Counted from the stretch's first letter, positions 17,774-25,982 are shown. The stretch is DNA of 64,000 bases from Anaerotignum faecicola (GCF_003865035.1 NZ_BHVZ01000001.1:806001-870000); one strand, 5' to 3'. The notes: generated from the letters alone by a model not told the origin. Numbers and translations are program-made.

Positions 17774-18154
17774 TTACGGAGCCTCCATTTCCTCCGGAAT
17801 ATGAATATCTAAACTAACTTGCAGAGCATCATCAATCGCTCTCATTTCTTCGCGAGATACGCGCCCAATGTACGATAAAACACGCCTTTTATCAATCGTT
17901 TTAATTTGCTCCAGCAGAACAACAGATTTCAGTCCAAGCTCTGGAACGCTCTCCAGTGCATAGTGTGTGGGCAGCTCCTTTTTCTTAATCCATTTACTGG
18001 TGAGTGGAGCTACGATCAAAGTGGGGCAGAAAAAATTCCCCACATTGTTTTGAAGAACCAGGACAGGACGGGTGCCGCCTTGCTCTGATCCAAAATAAGG
18101 GTTCAAATTGGCATAATATAAATCCCCACGCTTATAAATCCAATCTTCTTTCAT
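17774..18154 (-). CDS. MazF/PemK-family endoribonuclease toxin
   Basis: 126 residues from the ATG at 18154; the ATG two codons earlier abuts the AGGAGG. YKRGDLYYANLNPYFGSEQGGTRPVLVLQNN is the standard MazF start, with the conserved Arg and the RPVLV strand. APLTSK and LLEQIKTIDKRRV near the middle carry the catalytic Thr and the usual later strand. MazF toxins cut mRNA at short motifs. No MazE-type antitoxin is seen on either side: upstream is a 34-codon ORF and non-coding DNA, downstream is an excisionase. Such a gene is a usual part of Tn1549-like elements. Confidence 0.88.
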   Translation of the reverse strand: MKEDWIYKRGDLYYANLNPYFGSEQGGTRPVLVLQNNVGNFFCPTLIVAPLTSKWIKKKELPTHYALESVPELGLKSVVLLEQIKTIDKRRVLSYIGRVSREEMRAIDDALQVSLDIHIPEEMEAP

Positions 18155-18190
18155 GTTCATCCTCCTATGTTTTGAGATTTGATTATGTAA

Positions 18191-18223
18191 GAAGGAGGCT
18201 CTGCAAATTACAGAGTCTCCTTC
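18191..18223. other. 13-bp hairpin upstream of the MazF gene
   Basis: GAAGGAGGCTCTG (18191-18203) pairs with CAGAGTCTCCTTC (18211-18223) with one GU. No T-run follows on the minus strand. It lies in the leader of the MazF gene and could control it or end upstream transcription. Confidence 0.6.
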
Positions 18224-18245
18224 AATTTAGCGCCTGTTTTATCCC

Positions 18246-18347
18246 TTACTTGTCCACGACACCCCAGGGATTTGGGTAATCATTAAGCCGCAGGTGGCTG
18301 GCCTGCTTCTCAGGAGTTTCACCTCCACTTCGTTTGGTCTTACCCAT
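18246..18347 (-). CDS. Possible 33-residue protein
   Basis: An ATG at 18347 opens MGKTKRSGGETPEKQASHLR and ends in NPWGVVDK. It is basic at the start and has no recognised domain. The ribosome site is weak (GCAGG close to the ATG). Except for this, the stretch 18224-18641 holds no supported gene, only a hairpin near 18598-18626 (GCAAGTGA / TCACTTGC). Confidence 0.35.
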   Translation of the reverse strand: MGKTKRSGGETPEKQASHLRLNDYPNPWGVVDK

Positions 18348-18641
18348 GGCCTGCGACGGTTATTATCACGCTCGGACTATGGCTGTAAGAGAGCTTTCCT
18401 CCTTGTTATGCCATGACCGGATGCCATCCGATGTATTCCAGCCTGATATATTTCTGATAAACCGAAAACTCATCTATACAGCAAAAATGGGTTGGCCTGT
18501 TATGCGAGTGGCAGCTCTCAGAAAATATACCGCTGATGTAGCGGCTATTACGCCCAAAGAGGATCAAACTTAATGATTCGTATATGAGGTTGTCAAGGTG
18601 CAAGTGAAAGGATTTCCCTCTCACTTGCTACTGCCACTTTT

Positions 18642-19190
18642 TTAGAAAATCGCAACCAACTTTTTTATTTTTTCTTCAATTTTTTTCAATCGCTTATCTG
18701 CGGCTTGCCGAGTAATACCATATCGTTGGGCTAAACAAGTTGCATTTGGTATTTTCATTTCATAATAGGACAATATAAAATCTCGTTCTGCTGGACTCAG
18801 TTTCAATAGAGCTTGGTGTAAATCCTCAAGAAGTAAATTCTGAATAGCTTGTTCCGCAGTATCAACAGATTCATCCACAAACAAATCTGTATCCTGATAA
18901 CCTTCCTCTGTGCCGTCACGATCTCCCACATGAGAAGCCGGGAATATAGAGCGACTTTTCTCATGTTCCTGGAGATAGCGGCTGTGGCGGTCCTCCTGTT
19001 GGTATTTTTCAAAATCTTTGCGAGAACATTCCATGATAATGCGGTCATCTTCATCACGGAACATTTTGACTGTTTCAACAAAAAAGCGCCCAGTAAAGCA
19101 ACCATTGCGGCGTGCCTTACTGAACGCTGAAAAACTGATTTCCTCCCATTCCTGTGGGCTGTTATTTTTCCAAATGAATACTCTCGTCAT
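18642..19190 (-). CDS. Sigma-70-like factor (region 4) of the element
   Basis: 182 residues from the ATG at 19190, seven bases after GGAGG; an upstream in-frame TTG is unlikely. The N-terminal half resembles other element-borne proteins starting TRVFIWKNNSPQEW. The C-terminal part (about 125-182) is a sigma region 4 helix-turn-helix: LSPAERDFILSYYEMK, then CLAQRYGITRQAADKRLKKIEEKI. It likely activates element genes. A 12-bp inverted repeat lies right before its ribosome site. Confidence 0.82.
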   Translation of the reverse strand: MTRVFIWKNNSPQEWEEISFSAFSKARRNGCFTGRFFVETVKMFRDEDDRIIMECSRKDFEKYQQEDRHSRYLQEHEKSRSIFPASHVGDRDGTEEGYQDTDLFVDESVDTAEQAIQNLLLEDLHQALLKLSPAERDFILSYYEMKIPNATCLAQRYGITRQAADKRLKKIEEKIKKLVAIF

Positions 19191-19200
19191 ATCCTTTCCT

Positions 19201-19236
19201 CCGTTCAAATTCTTGGTAGTCAGCGAATTTGAACGG
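19201..19236 (-). promoter_or_regulatory. 12-bp inverted repeat at the ribosome site of the sigma-like gene
   Basis: CCGTTCAAATTC (19201-19212) and GAATTTGAACGG (19225-19236) pair perfectly around a 12-base loop. On the minus strand the 3' arm runs straight into AGGAAAGG and the ATG. Folding would touch the Shine-Dalgarno, so it may control translation or be a regulator site. Confidence 0.65.
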
Positions 19237-19361
19237 TGTCATGGATATTTTGCTATGTACGCCTCCCAGCGCATACCGGCCTCCTAATACCGGGCAAAGA
19301 AAAAGGCCGGAAGTGTTTTCACCTCCAGCCATGTTCCTGCCGCCATATTGCAGCAGGAATG

Positions 19362-19388
19362 AAAAAAGCCCGGTTAATGCCGGGCCTT
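19362..19388 (-). terminator. Intrinsic terminator
   Basis: On the minus strand GGCCCGG, a short loop CATTAA, CCGGGC and a T-run. It follows the gene at 19468-20016 and separates it from the sigma-like gene. Confidence 0.8.
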
Positions 19389-19467
19389 ATGTAGAAAAGT
19401 ATTCAATTTAGCGCATTCCTGCCACTATAACAAGTATAGCAGGTCGGAAGTCGGAAGGGAGTAGGGA

Positions 19468-20016
19468 TTAGGTCGGGGATTTGTCGGGATTTAGTCGGGG
19501 CAGCTCCTCCAGGACTTCTGGAATAGAATATCCAAACAAGCAAACAGAAAATAAATAGATGGCTTCTCGTTTTCGGTCATAAAAGACACTGCGCTCTATA
19601 TTTAGTTCTTCCAGCAATTCTTTCTCTGTACTGTTGAACCGATAGATAAATTGCTTAGTCAAAATTTCATAGTAAAGTTCTCCTCGATCCGGATACCGTT
19701 TCAGACGAAGGAGTGCACGGTCAATAATATTGACTAGCATTTGATTTTGAACAAGGCAGCAAACTTTTTCTTCAAAGGCTTGCAGTTCAATATCTGGTGC
19801 AAAATTTTCAAGATAGCAGAGGCCAGACTCTATATCTTGTTCTCCCATAATCCAAGCAGTTTCTTGTAATTCTTCTGCCCGTTCACTCAGAACCCAGACT
19901 ACATCACGGTAAATCTTTAGAATCAGCTTACTTCTATGAAACGCAGCGTCGCTGTTAAGCCCCAAAGCTGTTAGCCTGCTGTTACATTTTTGGATTGTTG
20001 TGCTTTCTTTTCTCAT
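19468..20016 (-). CDS. Uncharacterised element protein, sigma/ArpU-like C-terminus
   Basis: 182 residues, cytosolic, mostly helical. Residues about 115-160 (YEILTKQFIYRFNSTEKELLEELNIERSVFYDRKREAIYLFSVCLFGY) resemble the helix-turn-helix end of ArpU-like phage regulators. The rest is not recognised. A perfect 20-base palindrome (20031-20050) lies just before its GGAGGG ribosome site, so it is probably repressed by the neighbouring XRE protein. A terminator follows it. Confidence 0.6.
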   Translation of the reverse strand: MRKESTTIQKCNSRLTALGLNSDAAFHRSKLILKIYRDVVWVLSERAEELQETAWIMGEQDIESGLCYLENFAPDIELQAFEEKVCCLVQNQMLVNIIDRALLRLKRYPDRGELYYEILTKQFIYRFNSTEKELLEELNIERSVFYDRKREAIYLFSVCLFGYSIPEVLEELPRLNPDKSPT

Positions 20017-20030
20017 AGAACATCCCTCCT

Positions 20031-20050
20031 TGTTCGCAATATTGCGAACA
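20031..20050. promoter_or_regulatory. Operator palindrome TGTTCG-N8-CGAACA (copy 1)
   Basis: A perfect 20-base palindrome directly upstream of the gene at 19468-20016. The same arms and 8-base spacing recur before the XRE gene (21133-21152). This is the likely binding site of that repressor. Confidence 0.7.
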
Positions 20051-20120
20051 TATTAGGTACAAAATAGCATAGCAGAGGAGCGTGAGAGAGGGCAGTGCCT
20101 CTCTCTATTCCCCCATTTGG

Positions 20121-20735
20121 TTATATCAGGTTTCTGGATTTTAGACGAATCTGCATTGCTTGCTTGGAAACCTCAAAAATATTTGCCATTTCAGCAATGA
20201 GCTGTTCATCTGTCCGGCCTATTTTAAGCCGGTAAAAACATTTTTTGATCTGCGGTAAAGGCATCAGCAGAGCAGAAGCCAGAGTATCCGCCTGACGCTC
20301 AATTATGCCATGACTTTCGTCGGAAGAAACATTTCCGTTATAAGCAGCAACATCTCCAGTACCAGAGTACAACTTCTTATGTAGTACCCAATGAGCCAGC
20401 TCATGGGCACAGGTAAAACGGAGCCGCCCTAATTTTGACGGATCACAAAGCCGTTCATCAATTAAGATTGTACCGGCTCTTACTGCAATCATTCGATACT
20501 GTCTCTGTATCTGGTCATATAAGACAACAGCACCGTCATCGAAAATTGTTTCCCCTAATATCTTGGGGTTTTTTCTTAGTGTATGAAACTCCAGGATTAG
20601 ATCAAACTTTGTCTCGATAATGGTTTCGATTGGCACAGGACATGGTTGCCCGGATAGCAGAGAGGGATCATATTCCATCAGGATTTTTCGCCCTACTGCC
20701 TCGATTGCTTCTGTACGGATTTGTGGAATTGACAA
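20121..20735 (-). CDS. ImmA/IrrE-family metalloprotease
   Basis: 204 residues. The zinc motif HELAH (His111-His115) and a downstream Glu in ERQADTLAS (about 145) define the ImmA/IrrE peptidase domain (about 30-165). The C-terminus carries a short region typical of the family. In ICEBs1 and phage phi105 the partner protease ImmA cuts the repressor ImmR and releases the element. Here an XRE repressor gene lies 11 bases upstream in the same direction, so the pair likely does the same. Confidence 0.88.
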   Translation of the reverse strand: MSIPQIRTEAIEAVGRKILMEYDPSLLSGQPCPVPIETIIETKFDLILEFHTLRKNPKILGETIFDDGAVVLYDQIQRQYRMIAVRAGTILIDERLCDPSKLGRLRFTCAHELAHWVLHKKLYSGTGDVAAYNGNVSSDESHGIIERQADTLASALLMPLPQIKKCFYRLKIGRTDEQLIAEMANIFEVSKQAMQIRLKSRNLI

Positions 20736-20746
20736 AGCTCTCCCCC

Positions 20747-21115
20747 CTATCGTTTACGCTCCTTTAGCATTTTCATAAATGTCTGCCATTCTTCATCGGT
20801 AGCATCTACTTCTTTTGCCACACGCAAGGCTGCCCGAACAATATCTTTTTCCATGATATAGTCTGGCAAATCAGCAGATACTGTATTGCGTGATTTTGCA
20901 GCCAGATCCAAAAGCAACTCATGTTCTGATTTATCCAAATTCAGAAAGGCAGAGATGCGTTCCACAAAATCTCCAGTGGGAGCAGGACGGCGGCTTTGCT
21001 CAATATCACACAGATAACCGTAAGCAATATTCAAATGCTTGGCTGTATCGCGTAAATTGAATTTGTGCGCCTTGCGTTTCTCGGCTATAAATGATCCAAA
21101 AGTTATATTGCCCAC
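20747..21115 (-). CDS. XRE-family repressor, ImmR-like
   Basis: 122 residues from the GTG at 21115. An earlier in-frame GTG at 21124 touches GAGAGG and leaves no spacing. The helix-turn-helix is at about residues 5-65 (GSFIAEKRKAHKFNLRDTAKHLNIAYGYLCDIEQSRRPAPT). The C-terminal half is acidic and helical, the usual dimer and protease-target part. Followed by an ImmA/IrrE protease. A TGTTCG-N8-CGAACA operator lies in its own upstream region, suggesting self-repression. Confidence 0.85.
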   Translation of the reverse strand: MGNITFGSFIAEKRKAHKFNLRDTAKHLNIAYGYLCDIEQSRRPAPTGDFVERISAFLNLDKSEHELLLDLAAKSRNTVSADLPDYIMEKDIVRAALRVAKEVDATDEEWQTFMKMLKERKR

Positions 21116-21132
21116 AGCATTCACCTCTCATT

Positions 21133-21152
21133 TGTTCGACGAACTGCGAACA
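21133..21152. promoter_or_regulatory. Operator TGTTCG-N8-CGAACA (copy 2)
   Basis: Same arms and spacing as 20031-20050, with an imperfect centre. It lies just upstream of the XRE gene. Confidence 0.7.
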
Positions 21153-21172
21153 TCTTGCTTATATTGTATATC

Positions 21173-21184
21173 GAACATCTGTTC
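21173..21184. promoter_or_regulatory. GAACATCTGTTC: half-site pair like a Gram-positive SOS box
   Basis: GAAC-N4-GTTC matches the core of the Bacillus LexA box and is built from the same half-sites as the neighbouring operators in inverted order. It could be a third repressor site or a LexA site linking the switch to DNA damage. Confidence 0.45.
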
Positions 21185-21210
21185 ACTTCAAGGATAAAAA
21201 TTTCATTTGA

Positions 21211-21243
21211 AAAGAGGTGTTAAAAATCAATAACACCTCTTTT
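21211..21243. terminator. Intrinsic terminator after the WYL regulator gene
   Basis: A perfect 12-bp stem AAAGAGGTGTTA / TAACACCTCTTT (21211-21222 and 21231-21242) with T-rich flanks on both strands. It ends minus-strand transcription from the WYL gene. Confidence 0.85.
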
Positions 21244-21246
21244 GCG

Positions 21247-22209
21247 CTATATAAATTCCTGAGCGATTTGCTGCATTTCCGTAATGCACTCTTTGGGAGA
21301 GAGAATTTTTATTTTCCCTTTGAATTTGAATATCCAGCCATAAAAAGTTCCACTGGGGTTCACTTCAATTTTGGCTGTGAAGTGTGTATCATCATACCTA
21401 TCAACAGCAGCATCTTCTCCATAATGATCTATGATTACTCTCATCAATTCGTTTTCACATAGAAGGGTTACTTCCTTCGATGACTCCGATGTAAACATAT
21501 CAACCATTTTATTTGTATAGGAGGCTACATCAAATCCCTCTATCGGCATAAAGTAAGTTTCCAGATTTTCTACACTTGTTAGCCGATCTACACGGAAGTG
21601 AGCAATTTTCTGATGCTTCAGAGAAAATCCAATCAAATAGTAATGGTCATTTTTCCATTCAAGCGCATAAGGATTTACGACATAATAATATCCATCATGC
21701 TTTAAGATTTTCTTTTTTTCTTGAGTATATTCATAGTATTGGAACCGAATTTGCTGATGGTTTCCAATCGCTGTTTGGATATTGTCAATGATGTAGTAAA
21801 CCTTTTCATTATACGGTTTGACACGGCTGGATAAAGCAGCAAATTTTTGAAGCTGCTTTGCCTGATGTAGACTGGTCAGACGGCATAATTTCTGCACCAG
21901 CTCCTCAGACTTCTTGGCAGAAATGATCTTCGAGGATGCTACTGCGTCTGTCAGCATTTTCAGTTCTGGATACTCAAACAGGCGGTTTCCCATAAAATAT
22001 TGGTTTTGGGTACTCTTAACCACCACAATATCAATCCCCGCATCGATCAGCGCATTGGTATCTGCGTAAACAGTCTGCCGCACTGCCTGAATTCCTTTTC
22101 CATTCAGATGGGCAATGATGTCAGATACTGTGGCGGGATGGTTTTCATCGGTCCGCTCATAGAGAAACCGGAGTAATTCCAGTATCCGCATATTTGTTGA
22201 ATTCTGCAT
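21247..22209 (-). CDS. WYL-domain transcriptional regulator
   Basis: 320 residues. An N-terminal winged helix (about 5-60, ILELLRFLYERTDENHPATVSDI) is followed by the WYL ligand-sensing domain (about 140-235, with YYYVVNPYALEWKNDHYYLIGF and FRVDRL) and the WCX C-terminal extension (about 240-320). WYL regulators often control defence and phage-response genes. It is the last gene in the direction of the immunity operon, 28 bases after a small membrane-protein gene, so it may be cotranscribed with it. Confidence 0.9.
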   Translation of the reverse strand: MQNSTNMRILELLRFLYERTDENHPATVSDIIAHLNGKGIQAVRQTVYADTNALIDAGIDIVVVKSTQNQYFMGNRLFEYPELKMLTDAVASSKIISAKKSEELVQKLCRLTSLHQAKQLQKFAALSSRVKPYNEKVYYIIDNIQTAIGNHQQIRFQYYEYTQEKKKILKHDGYYYVVNPYALEWKNDHYYLIGFSLKHQKIAHFRVDRLTSVENLETYFMPIEGFDVASYTNKMVDMFTSESSKEVTLLCENELMRVIIDHYGEDAAVDRYDDTHFTAKIEVNPSGTFYGWIFKFKGKIKILSPKECITEMQQIAQEFI

Positions 22210-22237
22210 ACTTCACCTCCTCGATTCTTAAAATGGC

Positions 22238-22378
22238 CTATTTTGTATGGTGTCCAGCCCCAAAGACCAGAAGCAGGGCGACAGCACAGAGAAGCAGGCC
22301 GATCCAATTTCGATCTATAATCAGCTTGATCACCGCCACAAGCAGAAGTCCGCCTACCAGGAGCACAACGCCATTCAT
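22238..22378 (-). CDS. Small membrane protein, 46 residues
   Basis: The ATG at 22378 directly follows the TGA of the upstream DUF4261 gene (22379-22381). Two hydrophobic stretches, VVLLVGGLLLVAVIKLII (about 3-20) and IGLLLCAVALLLVFGAG (about 26-42), fill the protein, with DRNW between. The family is unknown; similar small membrane proteins occur among immunity genes. Coupling to the upstream gene supports that it is real. Confidence 0.65.
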   Translation of the reverse strand: MNGVVLLVGGLLLVAVIKLIIDRNWIGLLLCAVALLLVFGAGHHTK

Positions 22379-23257
22379 TCAGCGTCCTCCCGAAGCATAG
22401 TTTCCCATGTTGATGTCCAGCACCCCTCTGGGCGGCTGGATCAGGGCGTCCTCATACTGGCACTTCCACTGGATCTCCCGACACATCTGGCCATCCGCCA
22501 CGCCGTCTATGGTTTCACCATCCCCAATGGGATTATCATGCTCCAGAATATAGGACGCAACATTATAGGCGTGGTTTACCACCCAGTTTGGGTCCATGTC
22601 GTGGAAGTGGTACTGGAGGTCGGGCAGAAACAGGGTACTCATGCCCACCGTGTCGATGAGCATATCCTCAGTGCCCTCAATGTTAAAGAAGCGGACATTG
22701 ACCCCAAAGCGGATGAACCGATCCGGACCCTCAATCTGGTGGGAGCGTACATCCTCTGCCAGAAACAGCTTGCCGCAGTTCTGGAAATAGAATGCCTCAC
22801 AGGTGGGGTACAGCTCCGCAAGAGCCTCCAAAAAGTCGGCATCCAGGTTGGCACGCTCCAGCGCCGGAAGTGTCGCAGCCAGCATATCGGTGGCTACCAC
22901 CTGATATTTGCACTCCCGGAAGATCCGCTCCCGGTCCTCCTGGCAGTCCCACATCTGGCTCATCAGGAAGGCATCAAAGCCTTTGCCCTTGAACTTGTCG
23001 CATTTCATCACCATCAGCTGCACCGGGCATTTTCCGTCCTTGAACTCTGCAATATGCTCCTGTGCGGCAAAGCCAGCCATTTTCTTATCATAACAGAAGC
23101 ACTCTGTTGATCCGATGTGCTTCTCCATTACAGCAGTCATTTTTTCTTTATCCGGCATTTCTACCGGCTCTTTGAACAGCATCTGAATGAGATAGGGGCC
23201 ACCGGGCTGGGGGCCTTTTTTGTCGTCCAGATTTTGCTGGAAAGCTTTATTGCTCAT
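22379..23257 (-). CDS. DUF4261-type protein
   Basis: 292 residues from the ATG at 23257 (MSNKAFQQNLDDKK) with AAGGAGGAAA before it. A start far upstream would run into the previous gene. The layout fits DUF4261, with an early strand LIQMLFKEPVEMPD and a late GDGETIDGVADG motif. Part of the 2072-residue protein has the same family pattern, so this is a distant paralogue. Overlaps the upstream gene by four bases. Inferred immunity protein; the cognate toxin is unknown. Confidence 0.65.
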   Translation of the reverse strand: MSNKAFQQNLDDKKGPQPGGPYLIQMLFKEPVEMPDKEKMTAVMEKHIGSTECFCYDKKMAGFAAQEHIAEFKDGKCPVQLMVMKCDKFKGKGFDAFLMSQMWDCQEDRERIFRECKYQVVATDMLAATLPALERANLDADFLEALAELYPTCEAFYFQNCGKLFLAEDVRSHQIEGPDRFIRFGVNVRFFNIEGTEDMLIDTVGMSTLFLPDLQYHFHDMDPNWVVNHAYNVASYILEHDNPIGDGETIDGVADGQMCREIQWKCQYEDALIQPPRGVLDINMGNYASGGR

Positions 23258-24138
23258 TTGGTTTCCTCCTTCTTTTCTGGGAACAGTTTCCACCGAAACT
23301 CCAGCTCTTTCTGGACAAACTCTTTCGGCAGGCCGCGGGGGTTGGCGATGAGATACCATACCCGAAAGGTGCGCTTCTTCGGATCTGTTTCCTGCCGGTA
23401 GAGCTGATAGCCCGCCTCATCCTCCTGTGTCCACTGTCCTGTCTGCCGCTTGGCCTGCACAAAGGGTTCCACCACCTGGTCCAGTTCCTCTCTGGTGCGG
23501 CTTGAGGCCCAGGCTTGATCCACATCATTGGCGTGGGAGAGGTGGAACAACATCGAACCCATCCAGTTCTTTGCCTTGTGTTCAGGCGTTCCGCGCAATT
23601 CCGCCTGATGGCGGTACTCCGCCAGCTGCTCCGATGTTCCGTACCGTTCCACCATCTGCTCATCCACATGAATGCACCAGCTGTAATCCTCCGGCTGGAT
23701 AAAGGGGGCGCAGACCGGCTGGAGCGCCTCTGCTGGGTCCACCTCAAAGTGAGAGATAAAGTCAAGGTAGTGGGCTTGGATCAGGGGCAGGAAGGTGTCC
23801 AGCAGCCCGGTGTCCAACCGCAGATCCTCTGTCAGCATCCGAAAGAACGAACCGCCTGTTGTCGGTTCTATTTTGAAAGAGTAGAGACAATCATCTCCCT
23901 GCTTTATGATACAGGTGAAGCCCACCTCAACATTTCCATGGCCGATTTCGTAGTCTATGTAGTTGTAGCGCCTCCGATCAAACCAGATCAGGTAGGTCAG
24001 GCCGTTTTTTGTTCTCTTTTTGAAGTCGCCCTTTTTCAGCCGCTTCCAGCCCTTTTCCTCCAGGCCCAGGCCGTTCCATAGGTAGTCCAGAAGCTCCTGA
24101 AATATATCTGCCGGCCGTTTTTGTTCCACGGTCTCCAC
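23254..24138 (-). CDS. Putative immunity protein (DUF4304-like N-terminus)
   Basis: 294 residues, cytosolic. The first 110 residues (LEEKGWKRLKKGDFKKRTKNGLTYLIWF, later GHGNVEVGFTCIIKQ) recall DUF4304-type proteins, in which a lysine-rich turn leads to paired strands. The C-terminal half ends in a region rich in Glu and Lys. The gene at 26557-27108 has a similar beginning. The stop overlaps the next start (ATGA). The assignment is weak. Confidence 0.5.
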   Translation of the reverse strand: METVEQKRPADIFQELLDYLWNGLGLEEKGWKRLKKGDFKKRTKNGLTYLIWFDRRRYNYIDYEIGHGNVEVGFTCIIKQGDDCLYSFKIEPTTGGSFFRMLTEDLRLDTGLLDTFLPLIQAHYLDFISHFEVDPAEALQPVCAPFIQPEDYSWCIHVDEQMVERYGTSEQLAEYRHQAELRGTPEHKAKNWMGSMLFHLSHANDVDQAWASSRTREELDQVVEPFVQAKRQTGQWTQEDEAGYQLYRQETDPKKRTFRVWYLIANPRGLPKEFVQKELEFRWKLFPEKKEETK

Positions 24139-24155
24139 CCCCTGACGAATTCTCT

Positions 24156-24935
24156 TTAATAGTCAAGCAGGATAGGCACCTGCTGCTCCTCGGCAAACCG
24201 CATGGCCCGCCAGAACACGGAGAAGGCAAACTTGGCCAAGGATTGGGTGTCATACTGGGTGTGTTCCGGGATGTCTGCCTTGCTGTACTGTCCATCTGAG
24301 TCTACGGTTCCGTCTACCGGGTATCCCTCCGTGTCTGCCCAACCAAGGATAGTGTCCTCATCGGCCTGCCATGCCAGCTGGTTCAGCTTTTCCAGCTCCT
24401 TCCGCAGTCCGCCCAAGGTGGCGATCATCGTCTGATCATCGGTGGGCAGAGGGCCTTGGAATAGAAAGCTGTCGGTGAGGGGAAGCCACCAAGTCGCGCC
24501 CCGAAGCAGGGACCACACCCGCTCCTCGTCCGATGCAAGGCGGGCAATCAGGGGATGCTCCCCGAAGTCCCAGTCCTTCTCCACGGTGAGAGGCACCGGT
24601 TCCTCGTATGTATGACAGGCAGCCACCAGCAGCATAGCGCCAAAGGCATCCCAATCCGGCTTATCGGTGTAATAGGGCCGCTCGTTGTCCTCCGGCCATG
24701 GAGTGTAGTGCGGCTGGTTCGGCTGGGAAATGGCGGCTAAGATCTGATCCCGCCAGTCCTCCACTGCCGCCTGGATCTCAGCCGGGGACAGCTCCTCCTC
24801 GTTGTCGGCGGGTTCTCCATCCGGGGTGATCCGGTTAAAGGTGTATCCGTTTTCCTCCGCCCACTGCTGAACAACAGTTTTCCAGTTGTGAGAATAGTAC
24901 CGGGTCAGCGGCCCGGCGTAAATATCAAGTCCCAT
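24156..24935 (-). CDS. Uncharacterised protein of the immunity operon (MGLDIYAG start)
   Basis: 259 residues, acidic and Trp-rich, cytosolic. It starts MGLDIYAGPLTRYYSHNW, a beginning shared by a group of uncharacterised proteins found in immunity clusters. No catalytic motif is visible. It lies 17 bases from its downstream neighbour in an unbroken minus-strand run, so an immunity role is inferred from context only. Confidence 0.55.
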   Translation of the reverse strand: MGLDIYAGPLTRYYSHNWKTVVQQWAEENGYTFNRITPDGEPADNEEELSPAEIQAAVEDWRDQILAAISQPNQPHYTPWPEDNERPYYTDKPDWDAFGAMLLVAACHTYEEPVPLTVEKDWDFGEHPLIARLASDEERVWSLLRGATWWLPLTDSFLFQGPLPTDDQTMIATLGGLRKELEKLNQLAWQADEDTILGWADTEGYPVDGTVDSDGQYSKADIPEHTQYDTQSLAKFAFSVFWRAMRFAEEQQVPILLDY

Positions 24936-24962
24936 AGCAATGTCTCCTTTTCTGTTATGCAG

Positions 24963-25607
24963 TCATTCTTTTGCTGGAGCGAACATCTGGTCAATCTTCT
25001 CCAGATCGTATTCCAAAATCCAGTCATGAAATTGATGATAGAGAGGCAATAGCAGCTTCTGTGAGCCGCCCAGCACATCCAGCCCACGGTCATCGTACAA
25101 ATGGTAGAGGAACGGCCCCGGCCCAGCCAGATAGACGCTGGACACAAAGCCGTTCCAGCCGCCGATGTCCCCCAGAATGATTTCCCGAAGAAGCAGCTCT
25201 GGTTGAAAGCTGATCTTGCTGAGATCCCAGTAAAACTGCACTTGTGCATGGGTATCCCCATCTTCATCCTGCTCTGTGGCCGAAAGTTGTTCATCGGGAA
25301 CTGGGAGGCCCACTCGCTGCCGGATAACGGTCAGCAGGGACTCGGCGGGTTCTTCATCGGGATACCCGTCGATCCGCAGAAGGTCCGGCACCGCCGGAAG
25401 TGCCCGATAGATCGCGGCGGCTCGGTCCAGCGCCCCCTGAACATAAGCGGGGTTGGTTTTCAGCTTCGCCGCACGCCTATCCAGATAGATTGGTTCCTCC
25501 CCGCCGATCTTAAAACGAATGCCCACCGGTGCATGGTAGAACAGAGGGTGTTCCAGCCCAGCCATGCCCAGATCATGTAAAATGTGTTCAAACCGCTTTG
25601 CCAGCAT
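24963..25607 (-). CDS. DUF3885-type protein
   Basis: 214 residues. The last third matches the DUF3885 pattern: LYHLYDDRGLDVLGG, then LPLYHQFHDWILEYDLEKIDQMF. The first part has a Gly-rich IRFKIGGEEPIYL strand pair. DUF3885 proteins are found near polymorphic toxins and are taken as immunity proteins. Cytosolic. Confidence 0.72.
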   Translation of the reverse strand: MLAKRFEHILHDLGMAGLEHPLFYHAPVGIRFKIGGEEPIYLDRRAAKLKTNPAYVQGALDRAAAIYRALPAVPDLLRIDGYPDEEPAESLLTVIRQRVGLPVPDEQLSATEQDEDGDTHAQVQFYWDLSKISFQPELLLREIILGDIGGWNGFVSSVYLAGPGPFLYHLYDDRGLDVLGGSQKLLLPLYHQFHDWILEYDLEKIDQMFAPAKE

Positions 25608-25622
25608 GGTATCCCTCCGTTC

Positions 25623-25982
25623 TCATGTCATTTCATACAGCAGAGCAGCATCGCCCTGCACCAGTTCCAGATGGGAGCGCAGCGTATTAAGCCCGCTTTG
25701 CACCGCCTCGGTGGGCAGATCCCAGTCCGGGGCAATTTCAGCGGCCAGCTCCGGGAGATCCTGCTCCCGCAGAGCTGCCAGCAGTTGAGACGCCAGCTCT
25801 CCCTCCAGCAGAGCGCAGTCCAGGGTGTCTTCCGTCTGGGGAGCAGGAAAACGGACATCCAGATCCAGTTCGCTCTCACACCAGTCCCAGATGGCCATAT
25901 AGACCGCGCCGGAGCAGTCACCGTCGGACAACTCCTGCCGCTGGTTATTTTTTATCAGATAAAAGGACGCGATCTGTGACAT
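25623..25982 (-). CDS. Uncharacterised small acidic protein
   Basis: 119 residues, very acidic with many Leu and Glu. No family recognised. It sits 15 bases after the DUF3885 gene's start and 11 bases before the SF0329 gene's stop, within the same run. Acidic small proteins are common among immunity proteins that mimic nucleic acid, but no such evidence exists here. Confidence 0.55.
   Translation of the reverse strand: MSQIASFYLIKNNQRQELSDGDCSGAVYMAIWDWCESELDLDVRFPAPQTEDTLDCALLEGELASQLLAALREQDLPELAAEIAPDWDLPTEAVQSGLNTLRSHLELVQGDAALLYEMT

Noticed and set aside
18334..18573. A 79-codon plus-strand frame ending MRVAALRKYTADVAA, recalling recombinase starts
   Set aside because: The likeness is limited to a few residues, there is no ribosome site, and no downstream recombinase continues it.
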